A DNA stretch of 64,000 bases from assembly GCA_029961685.1 (NCBI GenBank), contig JARWKL010000014.1, positions 21,276,452 through 21,340,451 of the forward strand, given 5' to 3'. This DNA is from Aristolochia californica (taxonomy: Eukaryota; Streptophyta; Magnoliopsida; Piperales; Aristolochiaceae). Positions 42,454 to 55,794 of the stretch are shown here, piece by piece (position 1 is the stretch's first letter; every line of letters begins with the position of its first letter). The translations under genes and the position numbers were made by a program. The notes under the pieces were generated by a model that was not told the origin of the DNA, ran no database searches, and saw only the letters and a program-made list of their open reading frames with translations.

Positions 42454-42479
42454 ATGTGTGTGTGTGTGTGTGTGTGTGT
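42454..42479. repeat. (TG)n microsatellite
   Basis: About thirteen TG units in AT-rich DNA. Confidence 0.95.
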
Positions 42480-44262
42480 TAAATCACACTAGGGTGACAT
42501 GGTTAGTAAATAATTTTTTTTATAAATATAGTATACAATTATAATTATACAAGATAGTGTGAATCATGTAGCCGTAAAGATATTATAGTTATTGTAAATA
42601 CTTTCCACAACTATAAATACAATCTTAATACATGGAGTAGAGCATTCAAGTCTATTCCTCTTTGCTCAAATTCGTTCTTACACCCCTCTCTCTTTTCCTC
42701 TTCTTTCTCCCTTTTAGTTTATTTTTTCCTCTCTCCAAGAGTTAGAGTTCTTCTTTTCTCTTCTTCGTTTGAGATCTCTTAGGTTTATGTGTTGGCCCTA
42801 GAAATTAACAATATATTAAGTTGAATGCTAAAAAATAACAATATATCGAAGATACACTTATTATATAATGTTAGTAACATAAGTCTATTTGAATTAAGAA
42901 AATACTTAGACTTGAGAATAAGTTGCTTGTAAGATAGTCACTCATATCGTTCAATACGTGTCCAATTTTGGGGCATATCATGCACCTCGTAACAACTTAT
43001 ACATACTAATGCAAGGGGTGCAATGATCGAAACCTATTGGATTTTGGAGTACAAATACTTATCGATGGTACGACATGATCACCATTGGTTTGTAAAGAAG
43101 AATAAGAAATAAGTGATACCTAGAGCTTATTATAAAAGGAGAACAATAATTTGTTTTATTAGTTATAATTTATTTTCTCTTCATTTATAATTTTTTGTCT
43201 TAATAATAACTTATTTTAGATTTACTGTAATTTTTTAATTATAAAAATAAATTTTATTTCAATTAATTATAATTGATTTATTTTTATATTATAATTTATT
43301 ATACTAATTATAAATTAATTAGTTTTTTTCTTATAGATCCGATTAATGGACACAAATCCGATCTCTAATTCATAATTTTAAGGTTCGATTTTAGACAAAA
43401 ACGGATAAATAGCAGTGCATAAAATAAATTTTACTTAGGACAAGCTTCTAGCAAGTCATTCTATGCTATGACAATCAATGCCAATGAAACAAAAGGTAAA
43501 ATGCTCCAAATTAACCCAATAACTTCATCCTGAAGTTTTATCACGAAAGGATGAATGGTTTGGAAGATATGAGCAAAAGACCACAATTTTGCTCCTTGTA
43601 TAGATATATATATATATATTTAAAAGTAACTTACGTGTCAAACATTTGGAGCAATACATAACATGTACAACCCGATGTGCCTTCTCTAAACACATTACAT
43701 ATTACAACCCTGATACGGAGGTTCTACCTCTGAACCCAATCAACAAGCTTGGATTTCATCGTGACCCACCTCATCAAATAAAGAAATCATGATTAAAAGT
43801 TATCATAATAAAGAATCCACCCTTCATGATTTACCCCACCTAAAGAGTGAATGATGTTTTTGCTTTCTAGAGCTCATTATGTAATATTTTTATGTATTTT
43901 TGAGGTATGGTTTAAAAATATTCTAAATATTTTATCATTTATCAAAATTAAATAATTTTTTTATAGGGTACATAAGTGTGATCTCCGACAATTTTTATAT
44001 TTTTTCACATCTAATATTTTTAATAATTATACTTTTTACAAATTAAACAAAATAGTTGGATAAAGCAAAAACTCACACATTCTTAAAGGCGGGTATGGTC
44101 CAAACTCAAACATGACTTTGAATCCTGATCTTGAGTCCTGACTTCCTCTAATACAAGCTCGACTAGATATTCATCCCCACAACTCCGGCCCTGCCTTGTT
44201 CTTGTATCTTCTAATTGATCATGCATCAACATATTGCCTAAAATATAAGTCTCTTTTTTATG

Positions 44263-44299
<37 letters not shown>

Positions 44300-44459
44300 A
44301 TTATAATTTGAAAAAAGTTGTACAAGTTAATTAGGATGGATTAGGGGAGTCAGGTCAGATTTGGGTTAGGTTTGTTAAAGCTTATCCCCACTTACATGGG
44401 TTTTTCCCGAACCCAACCTTGTTCCACTATGAGAAAAAAACCTAAGCCAGATTTTTTGG
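42480..44459. other. AT-rich intergenic DNA
   Basis: No gene is seen. ACTATAAATACAA near 42610 followed by a CT-rich stretch (42655-42790) looks like an LTR promoter region, but I found no LTR ends or primer-binding site. (AT)n tracts are at about 43605-43618 and 44264-44296. Confidence 0.5.
44264..44296. repeat. (AT)n microsatellite
   Basis: About sixteen AT units, 750 bp upstream of the gene start. Confidence 0.95.
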
Positions 44460-44593
44460 GTTATGTCAGATTCGTATTTTCTGTTTAACCGCATACCCAA
44501 CGACGACCTCGGAAACGTCCCATAAGAAAGCTCTCACGCGCTTCTCACCGTAACCGGTTCTCAGACTCAATAGGTCGATATCGTCTTCCTTGC

Positions 44594-44599
44594 CACGTG
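44594..44599. promoter_or_regulatory. G-box in the upstream region of the NRG2-like gene
   Basis: CACGTG inside a ten-base palindrome, GCCACGTGGC (44592-44601), with a second ACGT core in CCACGTAA directly after. It lies 449 bp before the predicted ATG, in DNA with more CG than its surroundings. In plants this site binds bZIP and bHLH factors; that it acts here is inferred. Confidence 0.65.
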
Positions 44600-45042
44600 G
44601 CACCACGTAATGCTTCCGCGAGGAATCTTCCGTGTGCCTGCGAATCCGTGTGCATGCGACCGTGTGCTGCGCGTGTTCGTCAGACAAACGTTACAGAGGT
44701 GAGAGAAACCAACAGAAAAACACATGCAGAAGAGAGAGAAAGTAGAGAGGGAAAACGAGCAAAGAGAGCAGCGGCAGGCCCTCTGCACCTCATCGAGGCC
44801 ATGAAATTATGACGATTCCATCCATTCAGACAGCGGAACAGAGGGTATTATTATAAGTGTTTATTGCAGACAGACTCGGGGACCCGAAGCTGAAATTCAA
44901 GAAATCAGAGAGGTTGAAGAGGTGAAATGATTTAAATTTTAGGCTTCAAATCTCTATCCATGGACGGGAACGAGAGGGAAACGGAGTAGGGTTTTTCAGC
45001 TCAGGTTTGATCCGAGAAGCTCACTGCAGATTAGGCCCTGTC

Positions 45043-48000
45043 ATGGGCTGTGGGAGTTCCAAAGTGGACGATTTGCCGCTGGTTGCTTTGTGCAGAGAGC
45101 GCAAGGATTTGATTCGGGAAGCCGCCGATCAGAGGTACGCTTTGGCTGCTGCTCACGTGTCCTATTTCCGAGCGTCCAGAAGCATTGGAGAGGCTCTCCG
45201 GCGGTTCGTTGAGGAGGAGATTGTGGTAGGTCCAGCCCCTTCGTCGCCGGTGATCACCATTCCTTCTTCCGAGGGTAAGAGCAAAACCCCTTCCTCTTCT
45301 ACTTCCCTATCCCACAAATCAATCTCCCAGGAATCGCATTTGCATCTCTCCGACGAATCGGACTCCGATACCTCTTTGGATCACGATAGTGTGCTGCATT
45401 CGGAACATAATTTCTCTCCTAGGCCACCATCATCATCATCTCCACCGCCGCAGATGCAGACAACGGACTACTACTACAACTATGTGCGATCTTCCTCTTC
45501 TGCGATCCCCTCCGTGGTTTACGAGCATCCTTCTCCGTATTACTTTGGGGTGCCAATGGAACCTGTTGACAGTCGCATGGCGAATCCACCAGCAGCGCCC
45601 AGCACGCCTCCTCCCCCTCCCGAGGTTTCTACATGGGATTTTTTGAACCCTTTTGGGTCTTTCGATAACGAGTACGGCTACGGTTATAGATACGGTTACA
45701 ATACATATGGAACTGGAGAAGGTTCAGATATTAGCAGTCCGGATTCGAGTAAAGTTAGGGAGAGAGAAGGGATTCCCGACTTGGAGGACGAAACAGAGAC
45801 GGAACAGGTGAACGAGTTCACTCAGCCTAAGAATACAGAGCCCCAGAAGCCGAAAAAGTCAGATAAATTGCCAGAGAATGGGAAGCTCAAAAAATCACAG
45901 AACGATAATCTCTATGGCGAGGGTAGCAGTTCAAGGACGAGACAGGCAGGAAATGTTGACGTTAAAACTAGTAGTGAAGAGAATGCATTAAAAGGTGTCG
46001 AAGAGGATGCCGACGAGGAAGTCGAGGAAGTGGATCGGAAAAAAGGAGTGAGCTTTGAGGTGGAGACGTCTGCGGGGGAAAGTATTGAATCTTTGCAAAC
46101 TAGTAGCAAGATAACTTTATCGAGTGTTCAATCAAGGGATATCCGGGAAGTAGTGGAGGAAATTAAGGATCTATTCGTAGTTGCTTCAGATTGTGGTAAA
46201 GAGGTCGCCATGATGCTTGAGGTCGGCAGGGTTCGTTATAGGCCAAGGAATCCCATTCTTAAGGGTATGCTGTTCAAGTAGTATTTAACTAGTCTTTTCA
46301 GTGGTTATTATCTTAAGATCGGTGTTGCTTTTGATTTGCGTCATCTAGTTGCTAGGTGGTGATGGTTGCAAATATATGCGTGATTTCACCAGTCAGACAT
46401 CCAAACCTGAAAGATTTTTAAAAAACCACATTCTAGAGTTACATTTGCTGAAATACTCTTGGTGGCCTAAATCCTAAACTTAGTTTGGGGTGTATTAGAT
46501 ATTCTTTATTCAATGTTAGTTCAGTAACATAACTTACGATTTCTTAAAAAATGTCCAAGAAAAAAAAGGAAAGAAAATAAGGAAAAACTTACACACATTG
46601 CTACAGTTATGTGTTGCAGGATCCTTGATGTTGCTTTTCCTCCGGTGTTGCCATTTGTGCACCCTTCAAGGTCTTCAAAAATGGGGAAGACTAGGCATGG
46701 GAATTTTAAGAGTCCCATCAGTATGAAGTCAGGCAGCCTTTCTTCAACTCTGGAGAAGTTGTACATGTGGGAGAAGAAACTATACAAGGAAGTTAAGGTA
46801 TTGTGTTCTTAGTAAACGAGATCCATGTTGAAATTGCTACTGTTCTTTTCCTTGTTCTGTTCCCTGTGTGCTTATAGCATATACTGTTTACTGTATGAAA
46901 AAAATTCTATATGGAAGGGGAGAGATCAGAAGAGGCTTTGCAACCATATGCTCCCATAATTATCATCCTATAAAGTGTTTTTTTTTTTTTTTTTTTTTTA
47001 TGAAAATTATCCTATCAAGAATTGTTCAGCTGGATTTTTGGATAGAATACTAAACAAAAAGTAATATCTCATTCATGGGAATAGCATTTTTTCTTTTCCC
47101 TAGTAGAGAGTCAATGGTTCTGTTACCCACCTTATTAATTTCTGGGAATGAGTTAACAAACTAGGACCTCACTGAACAAACCAACAATGCTGATATGTAA
47201 ATTGAAAATAGGGCAAAGATACTTGCTAGTGGTTATTTTCATTTCTTTAGCTTCAAAAAAACTTGTTTAAAACAGATATTTAGCTTGATGATTATCCACT
47301 TCAACAGCTTGATGCCATCTTATTTCACAGGCATTGACCTGATATTGGATTTTTGTGTTGAGTATTATAATTGTTATTGGTGTCAAATTTTAGTAGTAGT
47401 GTTCAAACTGAAGAGACCTAGGCATGTTAGTAAGCAAAGATTATCTAAGCACATTCTACTGCTTTTTCTTATTTTTCCGTGGTTTGCGAAGAAAGTTGCT
47501 ATGATTGTGCTGGACATTTGCAGTCCAGTTGTACTTGTCCTTTGTGAGTACCCTATCTGGAACCACTCAGAGAACTTTATGCAATATTCTTCTTATAGGT
47601 GGCTATGGTGTCCAAGTAGTTCACATACATTGACTGTGCTTTCCAGTAGTTGTGATCAGGTCAATATTACACCAATGCACTTTCAGCTAACAGGAAAACT
47701 TTATTTCAAGCCAGTGCAGAGGTTTGTGAGTTTAGTTCGTCTAGAAGGCATAAAGCATGGAGCTATTGCTTTTATCAAACCTACATCTTGCGAAGGGGCA
47801 GTCTTCTCTGCTCAGCCAAGATCTGAAACAATACCTTTAGCTCCTGGTGGTTAAGAGTTAAATGGGCCAGCTTTAAGTGGGCAGGCTTTAAGCTAAAGAT
47901 AAATAAACACAAGGTGGAACCGTTTATGAAGTGTTCGATTAATTAAGCAGCATGGCTTTCTAAAGCTGAATTTGATGGATCACCATAGAGAGGTTTGTTC

Positions 48001-51000
48001 AAATTGTTTGTATATTTCCTTCAGGAGGGATCGCTGATAATGGGCATCTCTGGTCCCTTGGGGTTTCTTGGTCTCTTAAGAAAGAAGTTGTCGGTTTGGT
48101 TTATCCATGAGTTCTTCTTCGGCTAACTCAGGCCTTCCCAATATCAAATGAGTCACATAATTTTCACTCATCAGCTCTTAGGAGTGCCTTATGCATGTAC
48201 ATCATCTCATGGCTTTTACGAGTTGCAAGAACTGCTGGGTGGTTGTTGGGCCACATTAGGAGAGTGTTAACTCTGCGATGCAATTCTGGCAAGCACTTCA
48301 ATTGAGCTTTTTAGTTTTCCTGTTTTAGTTAGTTCATTTGGGGTGTCGCCATGTTGTATATGTTCATGGTTGTTTTGATTGTTCTGAGTTAGGTGGAAAA
48401 GCTAAACATGTGGAAGGAGTGCTTGAAAGAAGTTAGAGAACTTCAACATAAAGATCCCACTTTATTCTTTACTCTTAGAATGACAGGGAGTGTTATTAAA
48501 AAGCACTTTCATGAGCAAGCTCCTAATAATCAGGCATCTGGTGGACCCATGTTCAGGTCTATCCAGAAAGTGGTGACAACTTTATATTCATAATGCCTCG
48601 TACTAAATTCATAGTGTTGTCTCAAGCAGTATATGATTTATGATATGAAAGGATTTGTTTCTTGTTATACTAGCTTTGTTTCCACACTTATTAATATATT
48701 AAAAGTTGTCACTAGTGAAAACTTTTTGAAAAAGAAAAAACAATTGCATTATTTTATGCTATCAGGTGTGGTCAGGCACCCTGATGCTACTTATCTAAGC
48801 CAGTTCTTCTTTAATTCATTTAGGTGCTTGTGCTAATTTTAGGATGAAGAGAAATTACGGATTATCTATGACAAGCAGTGCAAGAGGCTGAAGAGTTTGG
48901 ATGACAGAGGGGCAGAGACTTACAAGATTGATGCTACTCAGGCTTCAATTAAGAAGTTGTTGACAAAACTGAGTGTTGCTATTAGAGCTATTGATTCCAT
49001 AGCTGTCAGAATCCATAAACTAAGAGATGAAGAATTGAAGCCTCAACTGATTGAATTGTTCCAAGGGTAAGCCAGTCAAATTTTTTTTGTTCATATTTCT
49101 TTTTTATGATGTCTTCAGTAGTTTAACTTTCGATTTAAGAGGAAGTGATAGAACTCATGCAACTTGCAATTTTGCATTCCTTCTTTGCTGAATCAACTAC
49201 CTGTTCACAATTTTTAAATTTATAATTGTTATCTATTTAAATTTTTTTTTTATAATTGTTATGATTTACTTTCAACTTGTTATTAAGAACAAGAATTATT
49301 TTCAACTAGGAAGTGTTTCAGTAGAGTCAAGATGCATGATTGAACGTGTTGCTCCATTTATTTGTATTATAGTGGCTATAGTGTTGATAATGTGAGAATG
49401 TCTGTGCTAGATAGTGTAGTAATAGTATTTATTTTTTGTTGTTCATGGACTTATAACATGTAGATAAGAAACACAAAATAAATTTTTAAATGTTCTTAAA
49501 TCAGTATTATAGTCATGTGATGGATTAATAGTGTCACTTTCTCTGTCTTGCTTAGGAAATTAAGCTTAGAGTTATGTATTGAAGCATTTGGCACATTAAC
49601 ATGTGCACTTGGATCCTCTGTTCCCTATCAGACATGATGGTGGGGCTGTTAGTACCAGAAAGTTTGGGCAGATAAGTAGTTTAGGTGCAGCAAGCAAAAA
49701 GAAGAGGGAGAAAAATTGGTACCTTAAGGAGGCTAGTCATAAAAATGCCACAAGGCTAAGAGGATTTTTATTGTAGTGAGTTGCCTAAAGTTCAGGAGCT
49801 CCCTTCATGTTTCACAATGGAACATCAATTTTCAAAGTTCTCAAGTCTTTCTTGAAACCCTCGTTTTCTTTTCTTTGAAATTCTTAAATATCTTTTGCTC
49901 TCAATTAATTGAGTGCAACAAATGCTGGAACTTAAAATTGCTTAATGGGCACAACTTTTCTGTTTCAGTTGCCCTATTTTCTGATGCTAAGTGAGTCCCT
50001 CTAAACATAACGGGTTAGTTATACAGATCTCTTCTACAGGAAAGAAACTGTTTTCTGATTTGTCTTTCATTTTTCATCATGCCTACAAATATTCTGAGCA
50101 ACTTAGAGACATGAAACTCAGCATTTTATGGGTATTGGCCTCTAAGTTTTTTAAAGTGTGGGGCCACTTGAAATAATGTGAGTATGAAAGATCAGCCTAC
50201 ATTTGTGCTCTGCGAATTTTGCTAATCCTTTACAGTATCTTAGAAGAATATTGATGGCAAGAAAAAGGAGAATCTCTCATAAGATATTTAAGTGGAATTC
50301 TTTCATAGAAAGTGTTTTTTGAAGTTATTCAGTTTCACTTCTTCACATTATGACCATGCCTCTCTTAACTAACTTCTGTCTTTCAAGCTTCAGTAGTTGT
50401 CCTTGAAGTCATATTCCATTTGTACTTTTCTTGTTCTTTTCGTGGAAAACGCCATATCCTTTTTCTTGTGTTTTGGATTTCTATCTAATGAGCCAAAGTC
50501 GTGGACAGATTTATGGGAATGTGGAAGGACATCATGAAGTGTCACAGAAAGCAGTTCCAGGCTATCTTAGAAAGCAAAACCTCAAGTCTGATTGGAAAAA
50601 CCCAGATCCGAAGTGATTCAAGTACGAGAGCCACCATTGAACTGGAACAAGAGCTTCTGAATTGGTGTGCTTGTTTTGATCAGTGGATCAGAAAACAGAG
50701 AGCTTATATCAAAGCTCTGAATGGGTGGCTTATCAATTGTCTAGACCAGAAACCTGAAATAACTCCTGATGGGGTTGTACCCTTCTCTCCTGGCAGAATT
50801 GGTGCCCCACCTGTTTTTGTGATATCCAATGATTGGTGTAGTGTAATGGATAGAATATTGGAAGCAGATGTGACACAGGCCATGCAGAATTTTGCTTCTA
50901 GTGTTCATAAATTATGGGAAAGACAGGACGAAGAAAGGCGGCAGAAATTAAGGGCGGAATTTCTCACTAGAGATTTTGAGAAAAGGCTTAGATCTTTAGA

Positions 51001-51256
51001 GGTAAGTAAGGATGCAATAGACAAGAAAGTGGTTTCGGCCTCTAACCGAGGCAGTGGAGTTTTGCAGTTAGATTTGCTGAAGAGAAGGCTAGATGAAGAG
51101 AGAGCTAAGCATGTGGAAATCATCAAACAAGTGCAGGAGGCAGTGGCTGGAAGTATAGAAATGGGTCTAGTCCCAATTTTTGAGGCCATGGATAAATTTA
51201 GTTCAATCATGGTAGAAGATATTGAGAGGGTCAGAATCCAAGAAGAAGGAAGGTGA
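45043..51256 (+). CDS. DUF630/DUF632 protein, NRG2/APSR1-like
   Basis: Four coding exons: 45043-46264, 46607-46797, 48843-49066, 50509-51256. All introns are GT-AG and the phases agree, giving 794 codons and a stop. The start is MGCGSSKVDD; Gly2 and Cys3 fit N-myristoylation and palmitoylation, so membrane attachment is likely. A longer upstream Met in frame (45007) would hide this motif. DUF630 is residues 1-60 (LCRERKDLIREAADQRYALA, SYFRASRSIGEALRRFVEEE). A Pro/Ser-rich and acidic middle includes a YGYGYRYGYNTYG stretch. DUF632 starts near SRDIREVVEEIKDLF and runs through KCHRKQFQAILESK, WFDQWI-like CFDQWIRKQRAYIKALNGWL to the end. Relatives act in nitrate signalling (NRG2), phosphate-related root growth (APSR1) or leaf rolling (REL2); which applies here is unknown. 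No disabling change is visible. Confidence 0.93.
46798..48842 (+). other. Intron 2 of the NRG2-like gene
   Basis: A 2045-bp intron. It has a T run at about 46979-47000 and no recognisable transposon. A frame at 48393-48593 begins EKLNMWKECLKEVRE, like the end of exon 2 (EKLYMWEKKLYKEVK). A 189-codon frame at 47285 has no recognisable relatives. Confidence 0.75.
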
Positions 51257-52379
51257 CGATCAGTAAATCTGTCCAGTGATTTAAGTTTTGAGTGGTTCCA
51301 TTGAATATTGGTTGACGAAGTTAACGCTTTTGCATTACAAGGGAACTAAAAATGCACAAACTTTCGTACAGGAAAATGGATTGATCCTCCCTCTCAGTAA
51401 ATAAAGCATATACTTACAGATAGCAGTGTTCCAGTGTACAGAGAATCTTGACTGATTTGTTGGATGAGCCTTTGGCAGCAGAAGTTGAACCAGCTTACAA
51501 GCTGGAAACGACAGAAGTTTTGGTGAGCAATTCTTTTAACAAATTATTGTATGTACATAGTGAAACTGATGGGGAGGCCTCAAATTGAGCCCATCCCCCC
51601 TCAGGCTTTGATCCTGGATTTTTGGCCATTCATTGATTTATTGATTTTATTAGAGCTCTTTATTTGAAAGCATCTTTTCTTTTGCTCGGAAGTATCTTGT
51701 GATTGAATATCTTGGGAAAAACTATGAAGACACCACTGCTTTTTGAACATTCCACAAGTAATATGCAGATATTGTGGAGAATTTAGGGATGGCGTGGGGT
51801 AGGTTTTAAGAAATCTAACCCTACACTATACTTAGCCCTGCAATTTTGTTTGGGGTTATTTTCAGCCCCGTCTCTACCTTTCAACTCCACCTTGTTATAG
51901 ATCCTTGCCCACTACAATGTTAATTTTCAATTTTTTCTCATCTTCTTTTATATAGCAGTTTACACATAAAATAACATAAACTTAAATTATAGATAGACTT
52001 AAAGTTATCCAATTAGAAGTTGGTCGGCTTCCTTGTGAAACCTGCCCTGTGGCTAATCTTAGTGGGGACTATAGTAGCTGTATTTTTTTTTTTTAAATCT
52101 TCTTCTTTAGCCGTCTTAAAATAAAACCTAGAAAACATAAAATAAGGTTGTGGGTGGGTACTTGAACTAGGGCGGGAAAGTTTATTAGTCTGAAGGTCTT
52201 GAACTACACAATTAGGCAACATACTACACAATTAAGTACATATAGCACATTAGAAAGGTTCACAAATAAAGTAGAAACATTACCCATACCTGCCATTCTA
52301 GAGGTGATTCTATGTAACAAAACCAAGATTATTACTATAAGATAAACATACTTCGTTGTGCTAAAGTAGCAATATTAGA
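51257..52379. other. 3' UTR and intergenic DNA
   Basis: AATAAA at 51400-51405, 144 bp after the stop, is a candidate poly(A) signal. A T run is at about 52083-52095. No further gene is seen. Confidence 0.6.
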
Positions 52380-52674
52380 AGCTAAAGGTGTAGAGGTATG
52401 ACTTTTGATGATGAAAGGGATTTTTGCAAATAAATCTTAACAAACTGATGTAACTCATCCTTGTTCATTGTCGCCAATTTAGAATTATTATTACTACCTT
52501 GCATTGCTTGATTAGCCCAAGTTGGTTTTCTAGATTTTTCTCAACACTGATCAAAGAAATGATTTATTCTTCCACAACGCAGACATGTGACTCTATCAAT
52601 TTTTTCTCTTCATCTACCTCCTCTTGAGCCTCTACTTGTTCCTTTTATGGTATTTCCTTTACCTATCAAATTGA
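52380..52674 (-). pseudogene. Copia gag zinc-knuckle fragment
   Basis: One minus-strand frame reads CLRCGRINHFFDQC (CX2CX4HX4C), a stop, then KPTWANQAMQGSNNNSKLAT and MNKDELHQFVK. It is not the P1/P2 family. P2's LTR abuts it, so P2 probably inserted here. Confidence 0.7.
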
Positions 52675-52679
52675 AATTT

Positions 52680-53109
52680 TGTGGGATTTAGGATCCCATG
52701 ACAAGGTCTTTGATCAAGGTGGTGAGAGAGGAGAGGAAGAAGAAGTGGAGAAGATAGAAGAGGAAGGAAGGAGAAAAGAGAAGAAAGAGAAGGCTGACTA
52801 GAGAGAAGAAGAGAGAGAGAGCTTGGGAGAAGATTGAAGTCTAAGGACGAATTTGAGTGAGAAGAGGAGAGACTTAATGCTCTACCCCATGCCTTGGGTC
52901 TCTATTTATAGTTGTAAAAGGAAGTTCACAATGACTACAATGCCCTTAGGGCTATAAGCTTTATAAAAAAAAGACATAAGTAGACATACATCATCTTCCT
53001 TAATTACACTCTTGTGCCATCCTTATCAAAAGGTCACTTAATTACCTCCTTTGCCATCTCTTGACGTGAGAGAGGTATTTACATTTGTGCCACTTTGGGT
53101 CTTCCAACA
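52680..53109 (-). repeat. P2 3' LTR
   Basis: Plus strand TGTGGGATTTAGGATCCCAT...TCTTCCAACA, with a GA-rich microsatellite (52720-52830) and reversed TATA (CTATTTATAG near 52903). Confidence 0.85.
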
Positions 53110-53116
53110 CTCCCCC

Positions 53117-53902
53117 TCAAACTGGGGGAGAGAAAATATCGTAGATACCAAGCTTGTCACATATAGTGGTTAAAATCTTGAATGTGACTAGTCTCATAAG
53201 AATGTCTGTTACTTGCCCTTGTGATGAAACATGTCTGAGAGCAAAGATACCAACCTGAAATTTCTCCCGCATAAAGTGGTAGTCTATCTCAATATGTTTT
53301 GTCCTCTCGTGGAAGACCATATTTGAAGTAATATGGATAGCTGCTTGGTTGTCGCAATATAATTTCATAAAAGCTCTTTTATAAGAACCCAATTCAGTAA
53401 GAAGGGATTTGATCTATAAAAGCTCACTGACTGTGTGGGCCACAACTCTGTATTGTGCTTCTGCACTAGATCTTGCAACAATATTTTGCTTTTTGCTTCT
53501 GCATGTAATCAGGTTACATCCAACTAAGGTACAATACCCCAAAGTGAACTTCCTGTCATCAGGTGATTCAACCCAATCTGTATCCAAAATACCTTCAATG
53601 TTGAAGAGACCATGATTCTTATAGAGAAGCCATTTTTTTGGAGCTCCTTTTAAATATCTCAGTATCCTATCCAAAGCATGCCAATAGGTAAGTTGTGGCT
53701 TGTGCATATACTGACTCACCACACTTACTACATATGATATATTTGGTCTGGTTACTGTGAGGTAAATAAGCTTTCCCATAGGCCTATGATATTTACCTAT
53801 ATCAACATTTTCTTCGGAGCTTGCACATAGCTTTGTATTGGCATCTATAGAAGTGTTCGTTGGTCGACAGCCCATCATCCCTGAGTCCTCAAGTAGATCC
53901 AA
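53117..53902 (-). pseudogene. P2 RNase H
   Basis: Two frames separated by one stop: GKLIYLTVTRPNISYVVSVV, WVESPDDRKFTLGYCTLVG (first D region altered), ARSSAEAQYRVVAHTVSELL, then [32 protein letters not shown] and end [10 protein letters not shown]. Confidence 0.9.
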
Positions 53903-54061
53903 AACATACTTCCTCTAAGATAATATAATCCCATGCTTTGACTAGATGACCTCAATACCCCGAAAATATTATAGAAGTCCAAGATCTTTCATTTTAAATT
54001 CTTTGCGTATCTTCTTTGTGACTTCTTTTTTGTTGTCTGCATCATACCACTTAAGACAAAA

Positions 54062-54540
54062 TCATCCATATAAACTGCTAGTAATACTCTTCCTTCCAAG
54101 GCATTCTTGACAAAGATGGAATGAGCACCGGCTGAATCCAAAATGCAACATTTGTTTGGCTAAATTTATCAAACTAAGCTCGAGGAGACTGTTTAAGCCC
54201 ATATAAAGATTCCTCAATCTGCATACGGACTCTCCCTCAACCACAAAACAAAAGTGGTTGATGCATATATATATCTCCTCTTTAATATCCCCTTTCAAAA
54301 ATGCATTCTTTATATCCAATTAATATACCAGCCAAGAGGAATTAGTGGAAAAAGATAATAAGAAGCATACCGAGTTTAATTTACCCACTATGGAGAATGT
54401 TTCCTCATAATCTACTCCATAACACTAAGTATACCCCTTCGCAACGAGTTAGGCCTTATGGGGAGCATCATAACAATCCAAATTGTGCTTGATAGTGAAA
54501 ACCCATTTACAGCCCACATGTTTCTTACCAGGAGGAAGAG
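54062..54540 (-). pseudogene. P2 reverse transcriptase remnant
   Basis: CKWVFTIKHN and LVAKGYT near the 5' side, then LDIKNAFLKGDIKEEIYI and VVEGESVCRL. Stops and frame breaks are frequent, and the PPG of the QPPGY block is lost. Confidence 0.8.
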
Positions 54541-55315
54541 GAACTAGAGCCCAAGTCTGATTCTCATATAATGCATGCATCTCTTCTTCCATTGTTGCCT
54601 TCTATCCTGGATGTCTCAAAGCCTCCTGATACGATTGTGGAACATAGATGAAAGAAATAGATGCAAGAAACTGACAACATGAAGAAGACAAATGATGGTG
54701 AGAAAAAAAATTGGATATAGGATGAGAAGTGGAGGGTTTAGTGCAAGTCTTACCTCAGAGCTATGGATAGAGTATCAAATTGTGGGCCAAATACGATAGG
54801 GAAACATGAGCTTACCTCAGAGGGATCCGTAAACTCTACAGGTGTGATATCGCCTGATGCTTTAAGGGGGCTGAAGTAGATCCACATCAAGTGGCACAAC
54901 GAGCTTTGGAGCTGGCAGAACTGATGAAAGACCCAAAGGAGCATCTTTTGAAGAATAAAAATATTTGTCCTAAAAAAAGATGACATCCCTAGAAACAATT
55001 GACTTCTGAAGATAAGGATTGTAGTAGACATAACCCTTTGAGGTATGAGAGTAGACCTAGGGTCAAACTTACTCTTCTAAGGGGATGTGACATGAATAAA
55101 AAATGTGCAACCAAAGACCTTCAAAGGAAGGGAGAAGGGGTCTTCATCCAAAAATAATAATCACTATGGGGATTTATGGCTAAGTACTGAAGGTGGTAGC
55201 CTACTAATAAGGAAACTGGCTAAAAGTATGACATGAGGCCAGTAAAAATAGGGCACCTTCATAGAGTATAGTAGGCTTTGAGTTACCTCAAGGAGATGTT
55301 GGTTTTTTCTTTCGA

Positions 55316-55794
55316 TTACACCATTTTGTTGAGGGGTGTAGGCATAAGATGCCTAATGAATAGGTATTCCCTGGCATTATCTGCCAAAACTTGTATTTTT
55401 TTCCAAACTGAGTGTACACCTTGGCATAAAGGACCTAAATATTGAAAAAATTTCAGATTGATCTTTGAACAGAAATAGCCATGTGACTTGAGTGAAGTCA
55501 TGAATAACAGTAACAAAATACTTAAACTTGAGATATGTTTGAGACACTTAAGGGTCCCCATACATTTGAGTGAATTAAGGAAAAGGGAGCAACACCTTTA
55601 AGTTCAACTCGAGGAGAATATGTTGTCCTCTGGTGTTTTCTCAACTTATAAACTTCACAATTTAAACTAGACAAGTTTTTCAAAGATGGAAATAAGTGCT
55701 GAAATGATGCTACTGGTGAATGTCCAAACCGGTTGTGCCATAATCTTGCCTCTATTTGATAAGTTGAAATTGCATTTACTGGAGGTAAGTCCAA
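55316..55794 (-). pseudogene. P2 pre-integrase and integrase
   Basis: ARLWHNRFGHSPVASF, LNCEVYKLRKHQRTTYSPR (second Cys of the zinc site lost), FSLIHSNVWGPLSVS, then another frame with VLADNAREYL and LMPTPLNKMV. The key Asp in HSDVWGP is Asn here. Confidence 0.85.

Noticed and set aside
42490..42800. Possible solo LTR with TATA box and CT-rich tract
   Set aside because: I could not find matching TG/CA ends, a target duplication, or another copy in the window.
47285..47854. 189-codon frame in intron 2
   Set aside because: No recognised domain, amino-acid composition is irregular, and it lies inside a correctly phased intron.
50431..50616. Open frame overlapping the start of exon 4
   Set aside because: It is in another frame; the AG acceptor at 50507-50508 and the DUF632 frame fit better.
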